This document shows positions 1 through 4,729 of a stretch of 6,292 nucleotides of DNA, in pieces. Each line of letters begins with the position of its first letter. Position 1 is the first letter of the stretch. The DNA is taken from contig NZ_JIBO01000001.1 in NCBI RefSeq assembly GCF_000688655.1, positions 59,131 through 65,422 on the forward strand, given 5' to 3'. The notes beneath the pieces were generated by a model. It was not told the origin of the DNA and made no database searches. It was given only the letters and a program-made list of their open reading frames with translations. Source of the stretch: Lonsdalea quercina subsp. quercina (lineage in GTDB: Bacteria; Pseudomonadota; Gammaproteobacteria; Enterobacterales; Enterobacteriaceae). The position numbers were made by a program, and so were the translations under genes.

Positions 1-118
1 CTGGGATGGCGATGTCCGCCCGGCCTGCGCCGGCGGTGAATGTCGTGGCCTGAGCCAGTTCGCAAAGCAGCATGAAGCCCATCGCCAGGGAGGCGCGCAG
101 AAACGTTTTTTTCATCAT
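1..118 (-). CDS. Partial exported protein, probable neutral/alkaline ceramidase-like hydrolase (N-terminus only)
   Basis: The reading frame is open to the left edge, so only 39 codons are visible. It begins MMKKTFLRASLAMG, has a hydrophobic stretch, then a signal-peptidase site at about residue 24 (AQA before TTF), which predicts export to the periplasm. The mature part starts FTAGAGRADIAIP. That resembles the opening strand of PF04734-type proteins ([AV]GxGKxDITP) and lines up with VGAAKVDITP in the complete hydrolase at 4730-6067. The family call rests on only about 13 residues plus the signal peptide. The start is uncertain. The ATG at 116-118 suits the signal peptide but has poor ribosome binding; the next ATG (113-115) has GGA six bases upstream. 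The frame also stays open back to a TAA at 323-325 and includes a GTG at 305-307 preceded by AAGGAG. It could share transcription with the VOC gene upstream, across 262 bases. Confidence 0.55.
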   Translation of the reverse strand, partial: MMKKTFLRASLAMGFMLLCELAQATTFTAGAGRADIAIP

Positions 119-314
119 CGGTCCATCGTATGGCCGCTCACGGCGGCGGCTATCAATCGTTGTGTGATCGTCGCCGTCCCTCGCAAAACCGCTTGACAAG
201 GGCGGGCAACGAGGACGACGAAATTGCAAAAATTCGTCGGAAATAGCGGGGCAAACGGCGTCAGACGAGGCTCCGGATGGCATTCGCATCTGTAATCCTG
301 ACGTCACGCTCCCT

Positions 315-320
315 CTCCTT
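315..320 (-). promoter_or_regulatory. Strong Shine-Dalgarno-like AAGGAG before an in-frame GTG (305-307)
   Basis: On the minus strand AAGGAG is followed seven bases later by a GTG in frame with the left-edge exported protein gene. It is a better ribosome-binding site than anything before the ATG at 116-118. Starting at the GTG would add 63 residues in front of the signal peptide, unusual for an exported protein. It may therefore be a chance purine-rich stretch, or an alternative start. Confidence 0.3.
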
Positions 321-325
321 ATTTA

Positions 326-341
326 TCCGACCGCCGTCGGA
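326..341 (-). terminator. Short GC-rich hairpin downstream of the VOC gene
   Basis: A perfect six-base-pair stem (TCCGAC/GTCGGA) with a four-base loop lies about 40 bases past the VOC stop codon. The bases after the stem on the minus strand are TAAATAAGG, with no U tract, so it is not a classical intrinsic terminator. It may instead be a 3'-end stabilising structure. Confidence 0.25.
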
Positions 342-380
342 CGTGAGCGTTCCGTCAGTTGCCGCAGATTTTCACGGGTG

Positions 381-1214
381 TTAGGGATGAAACCTTAGCG
401 CGAGATTAAACCCGGCTTCCGTCGGCACCAGAATGTCGTTTTCTTTCTCAACAAACGGCAGATTGCCGGCCAGCAGGCTCTGACGCGTCTGGTCAAGCGA
501 ACGGGTCTTGAAGCTCAGTGCCGTCATGCGGGGTTTACCGTTGTCATCGCTGGGCAGCGTGCCGAATTCGGCGCGGGCGGAGTCGGCACTGATAAAGCGA
601 ACCCGCGTCTCTCCTGCCTGTAAGCGTAATTCACCGTCGGCGGCGGGTGTGAACAACGCGGAGTCAAACAGTCGCCGGTAGACCGCGGCAGCGTCCTCCG
701 GACGCTCGGCGGCGATGACGAATTCTGTGATTTCGACGACGCCGTTACGATGTTTGCGCCACTCGGGCTGCCACACGGCTTCCGGCGTCAGATGTTGGCA
801 AAAGAAGCTGACGCCGTTCCCAATGGCGTCGGCGCGCAAACGGGCGATGCGAAAGCGCGCCTCTATCTGGCTCCCGTCTGGTAGCGTGACCGGTCGGGAA
901 AAGGACGCGGGCGTTTCCCCGGCGAGCTGCTGCTGTTGCAGGTGCCGATAGACGGAGTCCGCGTCTGGGGTTTTCCATACCAGTCCGCTAAGGCCGAGCG
1001 GGGACTGGCAAAAGTCTTTGCCGGTTTTGGGTTCATAGCCCAGCAGTTCAAGATAGGTTTCGCCGAAGATCGCCAAATGGTTGCTGGAGCCCATCGTGTG
1101 ATGACCGCGTTCGCTGAGTTGAAAGCCGAGACGACGAAACAGCGTGCTGGCTTCATCCAACTGGTCGGCGACGTTGATGATCACATGGTCGACCACGGGG
1201 GGTAATTCAGACAT
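381..1214 (-). CDS. VOC-superfamily / glyoxalase-like domain protein
   Basis: This 277-residue protein probably has two vicinal-oxygen-chelate modules. The N-terminal half fits the glyoxalase-like PF13468 pattern: VDHVIINVADQLDEA near residues 8-22, a lone LGF at 29-31, then GHHTMGSSNHLAIFG and YLELLGY at 54-60. Metal-binding candidates by family analogy are His10, Glu56 and His141; none can be proven here. A second repeat starts near residue 158 (VVEITEFVIAAERPEDAAAVY). VOC enzymes include glyoxalases, dioxygenases and drug-modifying proteins, and the substrate cannot be told from sequence. No signal peptide is seen, so it is probably cytoplasmic. The start is supported by AGGGAGA (1222-1228) seven bases upstream. 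It is divergent from marC and co-directional with the left-edge exported protein gene. Confidence 0.8.
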   Translation of the reverse strand: MSELPPVVDHVIINVADQLDEASTLFRRLGFQLSERGHHTMGSSNHLAIFGETYLELLGYEPKTGKDFCQSPLGLSGLVWKTPDADSVYRHLQQQQLAGETPASFSRPVTLPDGSQIEARFRIARLRADAIGNGVSFFCQHLTPEAVWQPEWRKHRNGVVEITEFVIAAERPEDAAAVYRRLFDSALFTPAADGELRLQAGETRVRFISADSARAEFGTLPSDDNGKPRMTALSFKTRSLDQTRQSLLAGNLPFVEKENDILVPTEAGFNLALRFHP

Positions 1215-1268
1215 ACACGATTCTCCCTGTGTTAAATAAGTGAATCTTGGGCAAAGCCCGCCGATGCC

Positions 1269-1277
1269 ATTGTAACA
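1269..1277 (-). promoter_or_regulatory. Candidate extended -10 promoter element for the VOC gene
   Basis: On the minus strand the sequence is TGTTACAAT, i.e. TG-N-TACAAT, five of six matches to TATAAT plus the extended -10 TG. The -35 region at 17 bases is poor. It would give a leader of about 50 bases containing the GGGC/GCCC hairpin. Confidence 0.3.
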
Positions 1278-1500
1278 GCGTTATTGTGCGTTATGGACGA
1301 TGAGTAGTCGTCTAGATAAGCGATAACCTCTCCCGACAAGCGGCGACGAAAGACCGGTCTCCCGCGTCGTGACAGCGGGTCGCATACCGTGCGAGGGTCA
1401 GCCATGGCCGGGTCGGGTTGGACCCCTCTCTGGCGATAACGCCCTGTTCTCTGCCATTTTTCCTATGCTAGGCTGAGGTTCATTGCATCGCTGGAATTAT

Positions 1501-1507
1501 AAGGAAG
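1501..1507 (+). promoter_or_regulatory. Ribosome binding site of marC
   Basis: AAGGAAG lies four bases before the ATG at 1512-1514 (its AAGGA core six bases before) and fixes the marC start. Confidence 0.7.
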
Positions 1508-1511
1508 CCGT

Positions 1512-2186
1512 ATGACCGGGATCTCTGAATTGTTTGAAGCCGTAGGGTTGGGGCTGGTGCTGCTATTGCCGTTGGTCAACCCCTTGACGTCGGTGGCGCT
1601 GCTGTTGAGCCTGTCGGGAAACATGACCCGCAAGGACATCAGCCAGCAGTCCACCAAGGCGGCGTTTTACGTCTTTTTGATCATGATGGTGGCTTTTTAT
1701 GCGGGTCAGCTGGTCATGAATACCTTCGGCATTTCAATCCCGGGGTTACGGATTGCCGGCGGGTTGATTGTCGCCTTTATCGGTTTCCGCATGCTGTTTC
1801 CCCAGAAGTCGCATATCGAGACGGCATCGGCGGATCAAAAAGTGCCGGACGTGACCAAAAAGGATTCGGAAAATATCGCGTTTGTGCCGCTGGCAATGCC
1901 CGGAAGCGCAGGGCCGGGGACGATAGCGATGATCATCAGCTCAGTATCGACGCTGAAAGCCAACTCGCTCGGATTCGAACCTTGGGTGCTGGTCGTGAGT
2001 CCGGTGGTGACGTTCATTGCGGTGGCCCTCATCCTGCTGGTGTGCCTGAAAAGCGCCGGTTTTATCATGCGTTTGATTGGTAAAAGCGGCATCGACGCCG
2101 TCTCGCGCCTGATGGGCTTTCTGCTGGTTTGCATGGGGGTACAGTTCATCATCAACGGGGTGATGGAGTTGATCTCGTCCTACTAA
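1512..2186 (+). CDS. marC: MarC family inner-membrane protein
   Basis: This is a 224-residue polytopic membrane protein of the MarC/UPF0056 family (E. coli MarC is about 221 residues). The order and wording match Mar[22 protein letters not shown] near residues 12-32 with the family NP motif, [20 protein letters not shown] at 73-92 followed by RMLFPQ, a polar cytoplasmic or loop segment at about 98-120, [20 protein letters not shown] at 121-140, and [19 protein letters not shown] at 198-216. About six membrane spans are expected. MarC was once linked to multiple antibiotic resistance because in E. coli it lies divergent from marRAB; later work found no such role, and its function is unknown. 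Here the divergent neighbour is a VOC gene, and marRAB is not in the window. It appears monocistronic, as the next gene is convergent. Confidence 0.93.
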   Translation: MTGISELFEAVGLGLVLLLPLVNPLTSVALLLSLSGNMTRKDISQQSTKAAFYVFLIMMVAFYAGQLVMNTFGISIPGLRIAGGLIVAFIGFRMLFPQKSHIETASADQKVPDVTKKDSENIAFVPLAMPGSAGPGTIAMIISSVSTLKANSLGFEPWVLVVSPVVTFIAVALILLVCLKSAGFIMRLIGKSGIDAVSRLMGFLLVCMGVQFIINGVMELISSY

Positions 2187-2276
2187 AACCGGCGTTTTTA
2201 TTCTGAGAGAGACGCCGAGGGCGCGGCCAGCGGCTATTAGATTATCGGCCGATGTGGTTTCGCCCGATGGGGTATT

Positions 2277-2307
2277 CCGTCATTTTGACGGGAGCTTCAA
2301 CCCGTCA
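2277..2307. repeat. Two mutually exclusive hairpins sharing one arm
   Basis: CCGTCA (2277-2282) can pair with TGACGG (2286-2291) around TTT. The same central arm, extended to TGACGGG (2286-2292), can instead pair with CCCGTCA (2301-2307) around an eight-base loop. The two stems cannot form together. No poly-U follows on either strand. Confidence 0.4.
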
Positions 2308-2349
2308 CCATTTAACGGCTCATGACGATGACGTTTGCATCGTGAATCA

Positions 2350-2368
2350 GCCCAGACGAGGTCTGGGC
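2350..2368. terminator. Perfect 8-bp hairpin between convergent genes
   Basis: GCCCAGAC pairs perfectly with GTCTGGGC across a three-base loop. The position, between convergent marC and sfnB-like, suits a bidirectional 3'-end structure. Neither strand has a U tract after the stem, so intrinsic termination is uncertain. Confidence 0.4.
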
Positions 2369-2473
2369 GATACGCGACATTGGCGGCGAAACGGTTTCAT
2401 TGCTCCACTTTTCAGCTCAGATCTTTCATTGACGTCCTTCTTTTCAACTATTCGTAGGTCGTGGCTTACTCGG

Positions 2474-3739
2474 TCAGTTCCAGGCGTGACGCGGGGGATT
2501 CACCTGGTTCAAATAGTAGTTGCCGACGTGGAAATACTTCCAGCGCACCGGGTCGTGCAGCGTGTGCGTCCGGGCGTTGCGCCAGTGGCGGTCGAGATTG
2601 TATTCGGCCAGCGTGGAGCGCGTTCCGGCCAGCTCGAACAGCTTGTTCCCGGCCAGAAGGGCAATTTCGGTGGAAAGCACTTTCGACTCGGCGGTGGCGA
2701 TAGCGGCGGCGGCCACCGTTTCTTCATTTGGCGTCGCCACGGCAACGTCAATCAGTCGCCCGGCGCGCGCCAGCAGCGCTTCGGCGGCGTGCAGGCGAAT
2801 AGACAAATCGCCTACGGCGGCGATGGTGAAAACATCTTCCGCTGCGGTCTCTTTATCGCTGTCGATCCAGGGGCGCGTTTTTTCCCGCACGAATGACATC
2901 GTATCGGCTATCGTGCCTCGAGCGATACCGACGTCTACGGCGGACTGAATGATCTGCGAAATCGGCCCGGAAGGGGTCGGGCGATCGAAGGCGCGCCAGG
3001 CAGGAATAACGCGTTCAATGGGGGCGCGAACATGGTCGAGTATGACGGTGCCGGAGGCGGTAGTGCGCTGGCCGAAGCTCGACCAGTTGTTGATCACCGT
3101 CAGTCCCGGCGCGTCGCGATCGAATACGACCAGATGCGGCAACCCTTCCTCGTCGATGGCGACCGTATGAACGACATGCGCGAGCAGTGCGCCGGTTGCG
3201 TAGAACTTCTCTCCGGTGACGACGACCTCCTTGCCTTCGCGTCGCAGCGTGGTTTTAAAGTCGGACACGGTGGCCCCGCCCTTTTCTGAGAAGGCGTTAC
3301 CCCAGCGTATGCCCTGGAGAATCCCGGCCAGCAGCGTTTTTTTCTGATTCTCGGTGCCGTCAGTCAGCAAATGCGCTACGCCGGCCAGATGGTTCTGCGG
3401 GATCTGTCCCAGAGCCGAATCTGCCGCAGAGATAATCGCGATCACCTGCGCCACCGTGGAGTAGGAAACGCCAGCACCACCGTAGGCGCGCGGTATGGTG
3501 ATGCCCCATAGCCCGCTTTGTGAAAACGTCTCCAGCTCGGCAATCGGCAAAATGCCTTCACGATCGCGGCGCGCGGCACCCTGCGCAAACTGCGCAGCCA
3601 GCCGTTCGGCGACGGCGATAGCCTCTTCATCGCTGGCGATAATATGCGCAGGCGACGTCGGGCGGGGGAGCGGCGTAAATGGTTCGGCGGAATTGACCCG
3701 GACTTCCGGCTGAGTGGCGGTCACTTCGATGGTGGACAT
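2474..3739 (-). CDS. sfnB: SfnB-family sulfur acquisition oxidoreductase (acyl-CoA dehydrogenase fold flavoenzyme)
   Basis: This 421-residue protein has the three-part acyl-CoA dehydrogenase layout: an N-terminal helical domain (about 40-140, with LWGITIPRAYGGAGVS at 77-92 and GQIPQNHLAG at 111-120), a middle beta domain (about 145-240, with GNAFSEKGG and VVTGEKFYATGA), and a C-terminal helical domain carrying HWRNARTHTLHDPVRWKY at 385-402. That last motif is typical of DszC/SfnB-type flavin-dependent enzymes rather than fatty-acid dehydrogenases. SfnB proteins belong to sulfur-starvation sets for organosulfur compounds such as dimethyl sulfone; their exact reaction is not settled. It is probably cytoplasmic and uses FMN or FAD. 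I chose the ATG at 3737-3739 because GAGGAGA (3747-3753) precedes it; a start at 3814 would add 25 arginine-rich residues. tetR lies 134 bases upstream on the same strand. No sfnG, ssuD or reductase partner is in the window. Confidence 0.85.
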   Translation of the reverse strand: MSTIEVTATQPEVRVNSAEPFTPLPRPTSPAHIIASDEEAIAVAERLAAQFAQGAARRDREGILPIAELETFSQSGLWGITIPRAYGGAGVSYSTVAQVIAIISAADSALGQIPQNHLAGVAHLLTDGTENQKKTLLAGILQGIRWGNAFSEKGGATVSDFKTTLRREGKEVVVTGEKFYATGALLAHVVHTVAIDEEGLPHLVVFDRDAPGLTVINNWSSFGQRTTASGTVILDHVRAPIERVIPAWRAFDRPTPSGPISQIIQSAVDVGIARGTIADTMSFVREKTRPWIDSDKETAAEDVFTIAAVGDLSIRLHAAEALLARAGRLIDVAVATPNEETVAAAAIATAESKVLSTEIALLAGNKLFELAGTRSTLAEYNLDRHWRNARTHTLHDPVRWKYFHVGNYYLNQVNPPRHAWN

Positions 3740-3873
3740 AAGTATTTCTCCTCGCAGGCGAAGGCGCAACGGCGCCGTAGCCCTCATCCTAGCAATCGCT
3801 CCGCCGCGTCTCATAGATGAATTCCGGATAACCTTATTTGCCAGGTGTATGATTCTTATAGATAAAAAATAGA
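3740..3873. promoter_or_regulatory. Spacer between tetR and the sfnB-like gene, AT-rich and probably regulatory
   Basis: The tetR-proximal half is much richer in A+T than the flanking genes. It contains two small dyads, ATAA-CC-TTAT (3828-3837) and TTAT-AG-ATAA (3856-3865), 28 bases apart centre to centre. On the minus strand there is a TATAAG -10-like hexamer without a good -35. A weak bulged stem followed by six Ts (3864-3869) lies just after the tetR stop. An activator-dependent promoter for the sfnB-like gene is possible, but read-through from tetR is equally compatible. Confidence 0.3.
3747..3753 (-). promoter_or_regulatory. Ribosome binding site deciding the sfnB-like start
   Basis: The minus strand reads GAGGAGA seven bases before the ATG at 3737-3739. 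This supports the shorter protein over an upstream in-frame start at 3814. Confidence 0.75.
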
Positions 3874-4512
3874 TTAGCTTATGTCGCAGCCTACACCTTG
3901 AAGGAAAATGGTCAGCGCTTTGATGACATGCGTAGTGCGGTCGCCTATCTCCTCGCCGTCGTGTCGCACGGGGAGCAGCGCGCCGAAGACGATGTTCATC
4001 AGCATGCCGGAATAGACCTTCACATCCTCTTCGTCTTCTAGCGGTAACTTGCCGCGTCGGGCCTGCGTCAGCAGCCAGGCCATGAGCGCCTCACGGGGAT
4101 GGAATCGTCCGCTGGCATAAAGGCGACCGGACGCCTCCGGCGCTTCTACGGCGGCCTTCATAAAAACGCGGATGAACTCCAGCCGACGTCGCCCCGCCGC
4201 GTCATCCATATCCAGACGAAAAATTTTTATCAGCGACGCCAACATCGGCAGGTCCTCGGCTTCCGGGCGCGGAAGATCCAGAAACAGGCGCTGATTTTTT
4301 TCGACGACCGAATAATAAATTTCGTTTTTATTTTGGAAGAGCGCGTACAGATCGCGCTTTGATACCGCTGCCTGCGCGGCAATCATGCTGGTGGTCGTGC
4401 GCGTGAAGCCATGCTGACGAAACAGGCGGTCAGCGGCATCGATAATGTGGGTGCGCCGTTTTAGCGTCGCATCCGCCATGCCATCAGGCGAGATGAGCGG
4501 CTTCTTTTTCAT
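3874..4512 (-). CDS. TetR/AcrR family transcriptional regulator
   Basis: This 212-residue protein has a typical TetR N-terminal DNA-binding domain. Helix 1 is around residues 20-35 (IIDAADRLFRQHGFTRTT from residue 23). The helix-turn-helix spans about 38-62, with TTSMIAAQAAVSKRDLYALF, the classic pattern ending in an aromatic-Phe pair, followed by KNEIYYSVV. The C-terminal ligand and dimer region (about 80-212) includes ALMAWLLTQARRGKLP, reminiscent of AefR-like C-terminal domains; that sub-assignment is tentative and the ligand is unknown. The start has GAGGAAG (4520-4526) seven bases upstream. It is divergent from the exported hydrolase and upstream of the sfnB-like gene on the same strand, so both are likely targets. 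The dyad at 4568-4585 in the divergent region is its probable operator, implying autoregulation as well. Confidence 0.88.
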   Translation of the reverse strand: MKKKPLISPDGMADATLKRRTHIIDAADRLFRQHGFTRTTTSMIAAQAAVSKRDLYALFQNKNEIYYSVVEKNQRLFLDLPRPEAEDLPMLASLIKIFRLDMDDAAGRRRLEFIRVFMKAAVEAPEASGRLYASGRFHPREALMAWLLTQARRGKLPLEDEEDVKVYSGMLMNIVFGALLPVRHDGEEIGDRTTHVIKALTIFLQGVGCDIS

Positions 4513-4538
4513 CGTAAGGCTTCCTCATTGCCATGCCG

Positions 4539-4567
4539 TTGACAGGGTACCGTCGTGAATCAATACT
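4539..4567 (+). promoter_or_regulatory. Sigma-70-type promoter for the exported hydrolase
   Basis: A perfect -35 box TTGACA (4539-4544) is separated by exactly 17 bases from AATACT (4562-4567), four of six matches to TATAAT. Transcription would start around 4573-4576, inside the TetR-type dyad, leaving a leader of about 155 bases before the ATG at 4730. Confidence 0.6.
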
Positions 4568-4585
4568 TGGTACCGAAGAGTACCA
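4568..4585. promoter_or_regulatory. Candidate TetR operator: perfect dyad TGGTAC-N6-GTACCA
   Basis: An 18-base perfect inverted repeat with six-base arms lies immediately after the -10 of the hydrolase promoter, over the expected transcription start. A further half-site, GGTACCG, occurs at 4546-4552 within the promoter spacer and is an exact copy of 4569-4575. On the minus strand the dyad also fills the spacer of a weak TTTCCA (4586-4591) N17 AAGTAT (4563-4568) promoter facing tetR. Size, symmetry and position are typical for a TetR-family operator; binding by this regulator is inferred. Confidence 0.6.
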
Positions 4586-4729
4586 TGGAAAAGGCATTCT
4601 TTGCCGTCGTCCTGCGCAGGCAAAAATGAATATTGCGCGCCGCGGTGTGGTGAGCGATCTCAGCCGGTAGCTGGCCTGTCGGGCAACGGTTTACCCTCTC
4701 GGATACAACTTGTTGAAAGGAAACAACCT

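Larger units (their letters stand above)
119..380. other. Intergenic region between the VOC gene and the left-edge exported protein gene
   Basis: No independent gene is supported here. On the minus strand the frame of the left-edge gene is open through most of it, up to the TAA at 323-325. Two short inverted repeats are visible: CGACGAA/TTCGTCG (216-222 and 233-239) and TCCGAC/GTCGGA (326-331 and 336-341). I found no convincing sigma-70 promoter for the left-edge gene; no -35/-10 pair with proper spacing reads towards it. Confidence 0.5.
1215..1511. other. Divergent intergenic region between the VOC gene and marC
   Basis: This holds the upstream signals of both genes and no supported gene. 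Features seen: a GGGC-AAA-GCCC hairpin (1249-1259) in the presumed VOC leader; an extended -10-like element for the VOC gene (1269-1277); a GGGTC/GACCC hairpin (1410-1414 and 1421-1425); two direct copies of GCGATAAC (1320-1327 and 1433-1440); and a weak -10-like TATGCT (1464-1469) upstream of marC without a recognisable -35. I see no obvious operator dyad. Confidence 0.45.
2187..2473. other. Convergent intergenic region between marC and the sfnB-like gene, rich in hairpins
   Basis: No gene is supported. It contains inverted repeats that could act as 3'-end structures for both flanking genes: CGGCGT/ACGCCG (2190-2195 and 2212-2217), the 10-base palindrome ATCGGCCGAT (2244-2253), a pair of overlapping TGACGG-type stems (2277-2307), and a perfect eight-base-pair hairpin at 2350-2368. 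None has a clear U tract on either strand. Confidence 0.5.
4513..4729. other. Divergent control region and hydrolase mRNA leader
   Basis: Beyond the promoter and operator, the ~155-base leader contains TTTGCC/GGCAAA arms (4600-4605 and 4619-4624), the palindrome CCTGCGCAGG (4611-4620), and a 14-codon open frame (4626-4670) with only a weak upstream AGG. The hydrolase's own ribosome binding site is AAGGA at 4717-4721. Confidence 0.4.

Noticed and set aside
299..306. TGACGTCA palindrome as a possible regulator site
   Set aside because: A single eight-base palindrome with no promoter around it is not significant in a window of this size.
1320..1440. Two direct GCGATAAC copies as attachment or target-site repeats
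   Set aside because: They are only eight bases, 113 bases apart, with no integrase, transposase or other mobile-element sign nearby.
2347..2400. 17-codon minus-strand frame after the sfnB-like gene (begins MKPFRRQC) with a GGAG upstream
   Set aside because: This length is expected by chance, it ends inside the 2350-2368 hairpin, and I recognise nothing in it.
2252..2896. Plus-strand open frame of 214 codons overlapping the sfnB-like gene
   Set aside because: It is mostly antisense to a well-recognised enzyme, is arginine- and glycine-rich without family motifs, and is typical of spurious frames in GC-rich coding DNA.
3740..3814. 25-residue N-terminal extension of the sfnB-like protein
   Set aside because: The extension is arginine-rich and low-complexity, while a strong GAGGAGA precedes the internal ATG at 3737-3739.
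4099..4362. Plus-strand open frame antisense to tetR
   Set aside because: It overlaps a clear TetR-family gene, with no ribosome binding site or motif of its own noticed.
4601..4729. TTG-initiated 43-residue N-terminal extension of the hydrolase
   Set aside because: It would bury the signal peptide and has no ribosome binding site; the ATG at 4730 has AAGGA at proper spacing.
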